64,000 nucleotides of DNA, from NCBI GenBank assembly GCA_028281825.1, contig JANQJC010000025.1:1-64000 (forward strand), read 5' to 3'. How positions within the stretch are numbered: the first letter of the stretch is position 1; the number at the start of each line of letters is the position of its first letter. Source of the DNA: Flavobacteriales bacterium (GTDB lineage: Bacteria > Bacteroidota > Bacteroidia > JANQJC01). Shown piece by piece: positions 19,104 to 28,296 of this stretch. The translations under genes were made by a program, and so were the position numbers. The notes beneath the pieces are model-generated. The model saw nothing but the letters and a program-made list of their open reading frames with translations, was not told the origin of the DNA and did not search any database.

Positions 19104-19827
19104 TTTTTGGTTTTCTTTTTTGCGCCTTAATTTCTAACCCCAATTTGACCCCCAGATGCAAAGAGGGTATACTCACTCCTCCTCTTTGGCGATGATAGTC
19201 ATAGTATTGACGATTTACGTTGCCATTAAATGTCTCAAAATAATAAGCTTTGTGTCTTAGTCCTAATCCCCAATAAAAATCTAATGTTGGTGATACTCGT
19301 TTTCCAGGAGCCAACAACGCGCTGTATCCCATTAATACTCTAAGGCAGTATACATCAAGGTTTTCTGACCGAACGCCATTAAAACTATGGTCTGCACCGG
19401 CAGTGTAATTATAATATTCATACTCTACATAATCTTTAACAAACCCTAAATGGCGGTAGAAGAAGTTAAGTTCGATGTAAGCTCTTTTCTGTTTCCCAAA
19501 TAAGCGTTTTCCACTGGCTGCGAGCAATACACCTGAATAGTGGTCGTTGTAAAGTCCGGCAGCATAATAGCCTGGTCTGAAGAAATCGCCCCCAATTCTG
19601 TGTCCTATAGTTGTGTAATTTATGTCTATGTCATTCGAAGGTCTGGAACGATAACCAAAGGTAACGCCAAGCATATATTTGTTGAACTGCTTTTCAAAAG
19701 TTAGTCGGTATTCATAGAATAAATACTGGGAAGGGAGAGTACTAATTCTATATATTACCGTGCTATCTTGAGCTGTAGCACTAACCGAAAGAATGAGTAA
19801 AAGAAGTGAGCATAACAATTTTCTCAT
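19078..19827 (-). CDS. secreted/outer-membrane hypothetical protein
   Basis: Signal peptide MRKLLCSLLLLILSVSATAQ; beta-barrel-like aromatic pattern; overlaps aldo/keto reductase start by 26 nt. Confidence 0.72.
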   Translation of the reverse strand: MRKLLCSLLLLILSVSATAQDSTVIYRISTLPSQYLFYEYRLTFEKQFNKYMLGVTFGYRSRPSNDIDINYTTIGHRIGGDFFRPGYYAAGLYNDHYSGVLLAASGKRLFGKQKRAYIELNFFYRHLGFVKDYVEYEYYNYTAGADHSFNGVRSENLDVYCLRVLMGYSALLAPGKRVSPTLDFYWGLGLRHKAYYFETFNGNVNRQYYDYHRQRGGVSIPSLHLGVKLGLEIKAQKRKPKNEIQSNRE

Positions 19828-20008
19828 AGTGTTACTTTATTTCCAAATATAATGAAAAGCGAAATCATTTTGTTAAATGGGAGTGAAATAGGGGATGAGT
19901 TGTTATTATGATAACTACCATAAATATCAGCGCAAAACATGATGGAGGTCATTAGGAATAACCTGATAATCAGTCTATTTTAGCGATGGCGTACTTCATA
20001 AGTATTAC

Positions 20009-20806
20009 ATGGTAGTATTAAAATGGATAATATGGGCACTGGCTATCTATGTGGTGATAGTGATAATTTTCTATTTCATCCAACACTATTTCTTTTTTCA
20101 TCCTGAGAAGCTACCTGAATTTTTTCACTTCAAATATGATGAAGAGTTTGAAGAGTTTATTATTGATGCTCCTGATGGAAATCACATTGATGCATTACTT
20201 TTTAGGGCAGAAAACCCTAAAGGTGTCGTGCTGTATTTTAAAGGAAACACAAGATCGATAAAGGGTTGGAGTAAATTTAGAAGTGATTTTCTAAAAGCTG
20301 GTTACGACTTTTTTATATTTGATTACCCAGGGTTTGGGAAAAGCACAGGCTCGCCAACAGAGAAGGAAATATTTGACGATACCCAAGCTGTTTATGAGAA
20401 AGTGATGGAACTATACCCAGAGGATGAGATAGTAATCTACGGTCGCTCATTGGGTAGTGGCTTTGCTGCCCGGATTGCCAACTTATATAGCCCTAAACTA
20501 TTGATACTGGATTCTCCGTTTTACAGCATGCATAAGTTGGCAAACTACTATAGTTGGATACTGCCACTAAAAATGATACTGAAGCTGCATGTTCCACTTA
20601 ATGAGTATATAAAGACCATGAGATGCCCGGTAGTTATATTTCACGGTAACAGGGATAGGGTGATACCCTACAAGTTTAGCACACAATTGAAAGAAGAAAA
20701 TCCTGAGAAGGTGAAGTTAATTACTATCAATAAGGGAAAACACAATAATTTACCTACTTTTCCAGAGTATCATAAGCAAGTGATTGATTTATTGAAGTCT
20801 TTATAG
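20009..20806 (+). CDS. alpha/beta hydrolase, membrane-anchored
   Basis: N-terminal TM; GRSLGSG nucleophile elbow; HGNRDRVIPY Asp; GKHNNLPTF His. Confidence 0.9.
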   Translation: MVVLKWIIWALAIYVVIVIIFYFIQHYFFFHPEKLPEFFHFKYDEEFEEFIIDAPDGNHIDALLFRAENPKGVVLYFKGNTRSIKGWSKFRSDFLKAGYDFFIFDYPGFGKSTGSPTEKEIFDDTQAVYEKVMELYPEDEIVIYGRSLGSGFAARIANLYSPKLLILDSPFYSMHKLANYYSWILPLKMILKLHVPLNEYIKTMRCPVVIFHGNRDRVIPYKFSTQLKEENPEKVKLITINKGKHNNLPTFPEYHKQVIDLLKSL

Positions 20807-21613
20807 GTGAATACCGCTCTTATAATAGTTGGATGCATTATTGGTGCTTTTGCTTTGGGCAACTTAATGACCTTTTCCCTGCAATATTATTTCTTGTTTC
20901 GCCCCAGCAAATTGCCCGATGATTATGAATATAATTTTAAGCCTTATTTTGAAGAAGTAAACTTAAATACCCCAACCAATGGAAAAATAAATGCCTTGTG
21001 GTTCAGAAATAGGGCTGATGTATCTGGTAAAGGGGTGGTAATCTACTTTCATGGTAATAGGGGAAATCTTACCAGGTGGGGCGATATTTATGAAGGTCAA
21101 TTCCAGGAGTTAGGGGTAGATCTGTTTGTGATTGATTACAGGGGCTATGGAAAGAGTAAAGGGAGAAGAAGCCAACGCTTGTTTTTTGAGGATGCCAAAG
21201 CTGCGTATATATATGTTAGTCAGTACTATCCACCAGATAAAGTAACCATTTATGGTAGAAGTATTGGCAGTGGTATGGCTAGTTTTTTGGCGTCAAGGGT
21301 AGATGCCAGAAAGTTGATACTGGAAACCCCATTCGCTTCTATATCCGACCTTTTTCATTCTTATTATCCCTTTTTGCCCAAATGGTTCATATTCAAATTC
21401 CCTTTTAATAACAAGAGACACCTCAAAAAGGTCAAATATCCAATAGTGGTGTTTGCAAGCGGAAGGGATGGAGTAACACCATTGAGGAGTTCACAGCCAA
21501 TAAAAAAGTCACTTAAAGAAGGAGACAAGTTTATCGTGATTAAAGAAGCCAATCACGGGAATTTGTTGCTGTTTGAAGAGTTCAGGGAAGCGCTAAAACG
21601 AGAATTATATTAA
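20807..21613 (+). CDS. alpha/beta hydrolase, membrane-anchored (tandem paralogue, GTG start)
   Basis: GRSIGSG elbow; SGRDGVTPL; ANHGNLLLF; begins directly after the TAG of the upstream paralogue. Confidence 0.88.
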   Translation: MNTALIIVGCIIGAFALGNLMTFSLQYYFLFRPSKLPDDYEYNFKPYFEEVNLNTPTNGKINALWFRNRADVSGKGVVIYFHGNRGNLTRWGDIYEGQFQELGVDLFVIDYRGYGKSKGRRSQRLFFEDAKAAYIYVSQYYPPDKVTIYGRSIGSGMASFLASRVDARKLILETPFASISDLFHSYYPFLPKWFIFKFPFNNKRHLKKVKYPIVVFASGRDGVTPLRSSQPIKKSLKEGDKFIVIKEANHGNLLLFEEFREALKRELY

Positions 21614-21623
21614 CTAGCATTAA

Positions 21624-22115
21624 TTAAGCTAGTTGAATATTCATTTCCTCTAAATTTACCAACTCGCTAATTATTCTGCCGATTTCATAAGGTACATTAT
21701 TACTAACGTTACTTAGGTCGTCAGGGTCTCTGAAGCCTAAGGTATGACAGTACTCATGTGCATAATGACCAGCTAGCTCAGCGATTGATAATGCATCAAA
21801 CATATTCTTAAAAGTAAATATCTTTAAACCCATTGTATACCCCACAGCAGCAGGGCTATAGGTATAGTCAAGAGATAGATTTAGATCTGCTTCATTATCA
21901 GTTTGGGTCCCCTTTTCTTGCCCTGACATTATTATTTTATAGATTTCTTCATTAGTAAGATGTTTATCTGTTTCAAAAGGGTTGTGATTAATGATTAAGT
22001 TTTGGAACTCTTGCATATTAGCGGCAGTCCTAAAGCCAGTTAAAGCACTTCTTAGGGTAGGCTCGTCACCCTGTGTATAGCCGTAAGCATTAACCACCTT
22101 AATTTGTAAATGCAT
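21624..22115 (-). CDS. metzincin-like putative metalloprotease (HEXXHXXGXXD)
   Basis: AGHYAHEYCHTLGFRDPDD contains the extended zinc-binding motif; no obvious signal peptide. Confidence 0.6.
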   Translation of the reverse strand: MHLQIKVVNAYGYTQGDEPTLRSALTGFRTAANMQEFQNLIINHNPFETDKHLTNEEIYKIIMSGQEKGTQTDNEADLNLSLDYTYSPAAVGYTMGLKIFTFKNMFDALSIAELAGHYAHEYCHTLGFRDPDDLSNVSNNVPYEIGRIISELVNLEEMNIQLA

Positions 22116-22133
22116 AGTAATTAATTATAAGGA

Positions 22134-23465
22134 TTATCTAACAGAGAATAAAACACCTAAACTTCCAAAATAATGCCACCTAGGATCAAAAATTTTCGAA
22201 TCAAATTCGGGAGAGCGATACACTGAACGGAATTGTATTGCCCAGGAACTAATTCCTTCGTCTCCTTTTCTTTTCTTGTCAAAAGCTATAACTCCACCCC
22301 ATTCAAATTCAAATAAAGTGGTGTTTGGCCACCTTTTATCCATCATGTATTGGTTGTTTCTGTATATCCTTTGTCCCACAAGCATTGAGTTTCTGAACAT
22401 GAAAGTAGTGTTGATTCTACCATAAGCAAAGATTTCGGGTACGTTCTTAAGGAAATTACGGGTCTTGCATTTACACTTTTCTTTTTTCTTGAGACTTTCG
22501 CAATCTTCGTACCTATTATCATTGTTATCTCTAAACTGGAAACTTGCGCTATTGAGCGAAGCCCAACCGCCGTTCCAGCGGGCTTGATTTCCATCTTTCA
22601 GATAACCAACTCGTCCATAAAGCCCTGTAAAAAGTCTATCATAATAACCAACTGAGCCACCCAAATTCCAACCTGCATCCAGAATGTTTCTCCCAATGTC
22701 TTTGGCTTTTTTGCAAGGGTACAAATTAAATAATGGCCTGAAGCGATTATATTCTAGCAACAGAGTAGGGACTCCGCCCAGTGAAATTTGAGTGTTCCAG
22801 CCCTTGGGGTCTTCAGGGCGACCAGGTACCAAATGTTTGTGTGCAAACGATTGAAATTCGTATCCTAGTTGAGTACCAAACATTCCATAATTAATGGTGA
22901 AAGTATGAAATATGTCTACTGGTTTATAGGGAGTAAATGAAGGGTCATCAAGTTTTGCACATTTCTTTTCCTGACATTTTGTGAGTTTCTTTCCTTCGCT
23001 TTCATATTTAGCGCATTTTTTTTCAATGCAATAATAACGGCGTCTAGTAACTGATTTTTGTTTATGAAATGACGTTGACGTGGACAAGTATATGAGAAAA
23101 GCAAATGGCCTATCACCAACAATAGGGTTAACACTATCTATTATCAATGGGGTGAAGGCTGTGCCACCCACTGCAACTGAAGAAGAATATGGAGTAAAAT
23201 TAGCATCAAATTCACCTATTTTTTTTATTGGCCAAAAGAAAAAGAAGTCATTTAAGTCTTTGTGTGAGTATATAAAACACGTACCCTGTGTATAATTTCT
23301 ATCCTCATTGCGCGAGGCTGGAAATTTGAACAAATAATCCTGGTCTGTTTGTATAAAAAACGAACCTGGGGTTCGCATGTTTTGGGCATGTGAATAGTTA
23401 AATGGAACTATGAGGCTAATTGCTAGTAATGTATAGGAAAGAAAAGCAGCAGTGTTTTTTCTCAT
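22134..23465 (-). CDS. LpxR-like (DUF2219) outer membrane lipid A deacylase family protein
   Basis: DRNYTQGTCFIYSH, GDRPFAFLIYLSTS, MFGTQLGYEFQSFAHKHL...PKGWNTQI resemble LpxR-family motifs; start moved to MRKNTAAFLSYTLL. Confidence 0.65.
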   Translation of the reverse strand: MRKNTAAFLSYTLLAISLIVPFNYSHAQNMRTPGSFFIQTDQDYLFKFPASRNEDRNYTQGTCFIYSHKDLNDFFFFWPIKKIGEFDANFTPYSSSVAVGGTAFTPLIIDSVNPIVGDRPFAFLIYLSTSTSFHKQKSVTRRRYYCIEKKCAKYESEGKKLTKCQEKKCAKLDDPSFTPYKPVDIFHTFTINYGMFGTQLGYEFQSFAHKHLVPGRPEDPKGWNTQISLGGVPTLLLEYNRFRPLFNLYPCKKAKDIGRNILDAGWNLGGSVGYYDRLFTGLYGRVGYLKDGNQARWNGGWASLNSASFQFRDNNDNRYEDCESLKKKEKCKCKTRNFLKNVPEIFAYGRINTTFMFRNSMLVGQRIYRNNQYMMDKRWPNTTLFEFEWGGVIAFDKKRKGDEGISSWAIQFRSVYRSPEFDSKIFDPRWHYFGSLGVLFSVR

Positions 23466-23554
23466 GGTTGGTTTGGATAGCAATATAAAACAATATTACT
23501 AAAATAAAATCGAAAGTTCTTGTTTGTCCGTCAGAGTTTTCAAAGCGCAAAACA

Positions 23555-23587
23555 AAAAAGCCCTTCTCGAGTGAAGGGCTTTTTTTA
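23555..23587. terminator. intrinsic (bidirectional) terminator
   Basis: aaaaa-gcccttc-tcga-gtgaagggc-ttttttt. Confidence 0.8.
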
Positions 23588-23605
23588 AGATGTTATTTAT
23601 AATGC

Positions 23606-23971
23606 CTATTGCACACAGTATACTTTAGTCTCAACCTCAGACGAGACAACAGTTGGGCTATCCGCAATAAACTGCAAGTATAACTCATAATCAATACTGT
23701 CCATTAACGCATTCTGGCCGCATACCTGTTTAGAAACAAAAATGATTACACCATCACTATCCTTCACCGTAAAAGTTTTGCAATAATAGGTTGCAAGCAA
23801 GTCTTTTTCGTAAGTGGCAATCTCACTTTTGGTGCCACACTTCTCTTCTGCATAATGGATAGTATTGCCAACTGCATCTTTCACCTTACAGGTGTAACAC
23901 TTTTTACATGCTACGGTACCAATTATCAAGGCTACCAGAATAGTTGGTAATATGAGAGCTTTATTTTTCAT
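23606..23971 (-). CDS. small cysteine-rich putative lipoprotein
   Basis: Signal peptide with lipobox-like ...IIGTVACKKC; several further cysteines. Confidence 0.65.
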   Translation of the reverse strand: MKNKALILPTILVALIIGTVACKKCYTCKVKDAVGNTIHYAEEKCGTKSEIATYEKDLLATYYCKTFTVKDSDGVIIFVSKQVCGQNALMDSIDYELYLQFIADSPTVVSSEVETKVYCVQ

Positions 23972-24009
23972 CTTAGGTCAATGTGTGTTCTAAAACACCT
24001 TATACTGTA

Positions 24010-24630
24010 TTACGATTCTGAAGTTTCAGATTCTACAGCAGTTGAATCAGAAGCAGCACCTTCTTCATCCATAGGTATTTCTTCTATTTCCGGCTCCGGA
24101 TCAGGTAAACTTTCAACATGAGCTTTCAAATCGTTAAGACCTTGGTCAAAAACAGGCCCCATCCATTTATCCATCATTAAGCCCATATATCTGGCAATTG
24201 GGTTACTACCCATATCGGTTTCCATTCCCCAAGTTACCTTGGTTCCTTCACCTTCTGGCTCAAGCTTGAAAAACCCTTTTCCAGTTCCCTGTTCTCCAAA
24301 GTCTAATTCCGACTCAATATAGCTGGTGGGTTCACTCTTGACTATAGTTTGAGTCCCAGAGCCAACGTTTTTCACTTCACTTGTCCATGAGTCAGAATGC
24401 CCTACACCAGACTCAGGTCCGCTATATTCATGTGTCATATTTGGATCCATCTCTTGCCATGGAGACCAAGCTGTCCAGTTGGGGAAACTGTTTAATTGAT
24501 TAAACACTTTTTCAGCTGGAGCATTTACTACTATTGAGCGCTCCACATGAACTTCAGGAGAGATTAAAAATCCGCCCAACGCAACTAAGACGATAATGAC
24601 TAATAAGCCAATGAGTACTTTTTTTAACAT
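24010..24630 (-). CDS. SRPBCC (polyketide cyclase/START-like) family protein with N-terminal TM
   Basis: HVERSIVVNAPAEKVFNQLNSFPNWTAWSPWQEMDP. Confidence 0.88.
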   Translation of the reverse strand: MLKKVLIGLLVIIVLVALGGFLISPEVHVERSIVVNAPAEKVFNQLNSFPNWTAWSPWQEMDPNMTHEYSGPESGVGHSDSWTSEVKNVGSGTQTIVKSEPTSYIESELDFGEQGTGKGFFKLEPEGEGTKVTWGMETDMGSNPIARYMGLMMDKWMGPVFDQGLNDLKAHVESLPDPEPEIEEIPMDEEGAASDSTAVESETSES

Positions 24631-24668
24631 GGTTTTTGGTTTTTTTGAGGTTAGTATTTAAAATTGAT

Positions 24669-25754
24669 TTAAGTGACTTCTAGCATCCAGTTATGCACAT
24701 CAGTTTCAATCCCAGCACGTATTTTTGTCAAGCGGTCTCTTATTTGAAGTGAGATAGTGCGTTCTTCCAAAGGCCTAAGGTAATAATCTTTGTTGTTGTA
24801 TCCAATAGCAGAGAAATGAGCAATGGTAACGGCTGTTCCAACGCCAAATGCATCATCAAGCCTTCCCTCTTCAGCGGCCGTGATTACTTCGTCTACACTT
24901 ACCCTTCTCTCTTCCACTTCTATACCTATGTCTCTGGCAAGGGTCAAAACACTATCACGGGTAACGCCTTTTAAGATAGTATCCCCGACAGGCGGTGTTA
25001 CAATTTTTCCGTCTATTATAAACATAACGTTCATAGTGCCTGACTCCTCAAAGTACTTATGCTCTTTGGCATCGGTCCATAAAATTTGTTGGTATCCTTT
25101 TTCCCTGGCAAGAATGGTTGGGTACATGGCAGCACCGTAGTTGCCAGCAGATTTTGCATACCCTATGCCACCTTTCACTGCACGTGCAAAATCGGTTTCT
25201 ATCAAAACCTTTACGGGTTCTGAATAATAATAACCAGCTGGTGAAGCGATGATAACAAGAGCATATTCATTAGCTGGGCGCACGCCTAGTAAGGCCTCAG
25301 TGCCAAATAAAACGGGCCTCAGATATAAAGAGTGTCCAACAGTTTCTGGCACCCACCCAGCATCTGTAGTCACCAATTGCTTAAGGGCTTCTAAAAAGAA
25401 GTCTTCTGGTATTTGTGGCATACACATGCGCTCTCCAGAGACATTCATTCTCCTTATATTATCCATAGGACGGAAAAGAAATACTTTCCCTTCCTGGTTT
25501 CTATATGCTTTCAAGCCCTCGAATACGCTTTGCCCATAGTGCAAAGCAGCCATGGCAGGCGGTAATGATATATTTCTAAATGGTTGTATGGTGGCGTCTT
25601 GCCATTTGCCATCAAAGTAGTGAGATATAAAAATGTGGTCGGTAAAATGATTGCCAAAGCTCAGGTTGTTGAAATCAACTTCACTTAGTTTTGAACTATC
25701 TGATTGTTGTATAACAATTGGAATAGTATCGGTTGTTATGCTGTCTATGCTCAT
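24669..25754 (-). CDS. ilvE: branched-chain amino acid aminotransferase
   Basis: Class IV aminotransferase; AMAALHYGQSVFEGLKAYR, KSAGNYGAAM, EESGTMNVMFI. Confidence 0.95.
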   Translation of the reverse strand: MSIDSITTDTIPIVIQQSDSSKLSEVDFNNLSFGNHFTDHIFISHYFDGKWQDATIQPFRNISLPPAMAALHYGQSVFEGLKAYRNQEGKVFLFRPMDNIRRMNVSGERMCMPQIPEDFFLEALKQLVTTDAGWVPETVGHSLYLRPVLFGTEALLGVRPANEYALVIIASPAGYYYSEPVKVLIETDFARAVKGGIGYAKSAGNYGAAMYPTILAREKGYQQILWTDAKEHKYFEESGTMNVMFIIDGKIVTPPVGDTILKGVTRDSVLTLARDIGIEVEERRVSVDEVITAAEEGRLDDAFGVGTAVTIAHFSAIGYNNKDYYLRPLEERTISLQIRDRLTKIRAGIETDVHNWMLEVT

Positions 25755-25777
25755 GTTCTAAAAGTAGGAAAAAACTT

Positions 25778-28144
25778 TTAATAGCGAATTACTTTTACTG
25801 TTTCAACTCTGCCTTGATTTTGATATAGGTTCAAGAAATATACACCTTTTGAAACGTTTGGCTGTATTGTGAATTTTTGGTTATTTCCTGATAAATCCTG
25901 GGTTAAGATAGTCTTTCCTGTTATGTCTATCATTTCTAGTATATAACTTCCCTGAGTGTTAACTAGCTCAAGTGTAATTTCATTGGAAAATGGGTTAGGC
26001 CATGCTTTTAAACTAGGCTTCGAAGATTCTTGAATGCCAATACCAACATATTCTTCAACGAAGAAATGGTCAAGCCCTGCTTCAACCAAATGACCGGGTT
26101 GATTGTCAGCAGCTTCCACTATCAGCTTCATTTGTGAGGTGAGAGCAATTTCTTCTTTAACCAGGTAGCTTCTATGTTGCCATGAACTATTGTTAGGAGA
26201 GTTATGGCCTACTTGCTCTAGCGTTACTGTAGTCTGCCCATTGTCTAGTATTATTTTCATGGGGTCGTTGGGTGTATCACCTGGTGAGCCACCATCATTA
26301 AAGAACCATCTTTTAAAATGTAATCGTGGGTTGGTATATCCGGTAAGGTCAAATGTAGGCGAGGCAAGTATGGTTGCTCCATCGTCTATATCATCATCAC
26401 CGGCATCACCACCGCCGTTGCCAGTTACATAGGCCATGCCAGAGCAATCACCTGTCACATCATCTTCGGGGTTTGACTCCGTTCCGTCGTAATTAGTGCC
26501 TATTGGATTGCCCCTTTCCCAGATGCCAGTGCTGGCATTGCCAGTTACCGTCCAACCAAAGTCGAAAGAGAAATCATCATATATACCTTCATCAAGAGAT
26601 ATGGTAACTACCCCTGTAGAGTTAGTAATCACTCCGTTGTCACACGTAGTGATGTAACCCCACTGCCCGGCAGTAATCTGATAATCGCCTGAGTAAAATG
26701 TTGGGACGCCAAAGTTGCCAGCGCTATCAGCTTGAAGGTCGAAACCGAAATTGTTGCTATTCAGCTTAACAAATGCGAATGGGATTCCATCACCTGATTG
26801 GCCATCAACAACCTTGCCTTGCATACTGAATGGGATATCCGGTACCATCTGCACATCGAGTGTAGTCACTACTCCATTAGTTAGTGTAATCCCAGTAATA
26901 GTTTCAGTGATGTACCCAGCCTTTGAAAACTCAACTGTATAAGTCCCAGCCTGGTAATGCCCAGTAGAGTAATTACCCGTGATATTGGTACTATCTATTA
27001 CAGGTGTGCCGGTAACCGTAATATGTACATTATTGAGGGGTATACTGGTGTTAATATCCGTTATCACGCCCTTTAAATAACAAGCGGGAGTATAATCAAA
27101 CGAAAGGACATATAATCCTGTTTCGATGTCAGAGACTAAGATGTTTCCAGAAGGCAGATAAGGCCAGGCGCCCCAAGCACCGTTGAAGCCATTACCTGAG
27201 AAGTTGGGAGAAGTATCATAGAAGCCAACTTCAACCAAACTACTAGGGAAGTTTGCATCTAGTATGGTAAGTCCGCTTGCATAATTAGAGTTCACCAAAA
27301 ACCCATTGATATAATGGGTGTTGTGAGGAATAACACCTGTTCCAGGGTATGATTGATAACCATCGAGATAGGTAATGTCCTGAAAATCTGATACGTCGTA
27401 AGCAGCTATAAATCCACTGCTCACTTCATCTGTGGTAAAAGCATAGTGATTATCATCACTTGGCCATACATTATGACTTGCATTATTAGGAGTATTGAAG
27501 GTTGTCATTATGGTTGAGTTGGCTTTGTCTGCCACGTCAACAATAGCGCAAAAACCATCATCAACGCAAGCAGCCCAAAGAGTATCCCCACGCACAAAAC
27601 CGTCATGAACGTAGTAGTCGTCAAACCTACCTACTTCAACAGGGTTCATTGGGTCTTGATTTAGATCCAATATAATCGCCCCACCATTGCCATTATTCGC
27701 TCCAAACAAATAGGCATAGCCATTTTCATCGATAAAAATGTTGTGGGCTGTAGAAAAGGAAAAGGTATCACCAGTATAGTAAGTCACTGGCAGGTTAGTT
27801 GAATCGGGCAGGCCATTCATGTCAATGATTACCATTCCACCACCACCGGCATCGTTTACTCCATACATATATCCATTCCACTCAAAAGGGTCGCGCCAGA
27901 TAGTTGATGGGCCAGACTCATAAAAAACCTCGGTAGGATTGGTAGGGTCAGTAACATCAACTATAGAAAAGCCAGAATGCGCCCCAACCAGGGCAAACTC
28001 ATGATTGTTTATTACACAGCCGCGTACTTCGCTCAATTCTTCATTATAAGCCAGATGACCAAGTTTGGTCACATTTAAGGAATCTTGGGCGGCAGCAGTG
28101 AAAGAGATTGTTGCCAGTATGATGGTTAAGAAGTGTTTTTTCAT
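25778..28144 (-). CDS. choice-of-anchor B / LVIVD-repeat protein with carboxypeptidase-regulatory-like domain and T9SS sorting tail
   Basis: LNVTKLGHLAYNEELSEVRGCVINNHEFALVGAHSGFSIVDVTDPTNP; C-terminus LKAWPNPFSNEITLEL...GVYFLNLYQNQGRVETVKVIRY. Confidence 0.88.
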   Translation of the reverse strand: MKKHFLTIILATISFTAAAQDSLNVTKLGHLAYNEELSEVRGCVINNHEFALVGAHSGFSIVDVTDPTNPTEVFYESGPSTIWRDPFEWNGYMYGVNDAGGGGMVIIDMNGLPDSTNLPVTYYTGDTFSFSTAHNIFIDENGYAYLFGANNGNGGAIILDLNQDPMNPVEVGRFDDYYVHDGFVRGDTLWAACVDDGFCAIVDVADKANSTIMTTFNTPNNASHNVWPSDDNHYAFTTDEVSSGFIAAYDVSDFQDITYLDGYQSYPGTGVIPHNTHYINGFLVNSNYASGLTILDANFPSSLVEVGFYDTSPNFSGNGFNGAWGAWPYLPSGNILVSDIETGLYVLSFDYTPACYLKGVITDINTSIPLNNVHITVTGTPVIDSTNITGNYSTGHYQAGTYTVEFSKAGYITETITGITLTNGVVTTLDVQMVPDIPFSMQGKVVDGQSGDGIPFAFVKLNSNNFGFDLQADSAGNFGVPTFYSGDYQITAGQWGYITTCDNGVITNSTGVVTISLDEGIYDDFSFDFGWTVTGNASTGIWERGNPIGTNYDGTESNPEDDVTGDCSGMAYVTGNGGGDAGDDDIDDGATILASPTFDLTGYTNPRLHFKRWFFNDGGSPGDTPNDPMKIILDNGQTTVTLEQVGHNSPNNSSWQHRSYLVKEEIALTSQMKLIVEAADNQPGHLVEAGLDHFFVEEYVGIGIQESSKPSLKAWPNPFSNEITLELVNTQGSYILEMIDITGKTILTQDLSGNNQKFTIQPNVSKGVYFLNLYQNQGRVETVKVIRY

Positions 28145-28296
28145 AAATAAGTAAGAGTTGCGCTGCTAAGATAAGCCTTTCCAGTGCTTCTGGGTGTTAT
28201 CTTTTGGACAGATTGGGCAAAGGCAAGGATGGAGGTGTAGTGATTGAGGATAAATTTCTACTTTTAACGACTTAGTGTCACTTTCTTATACACCTA

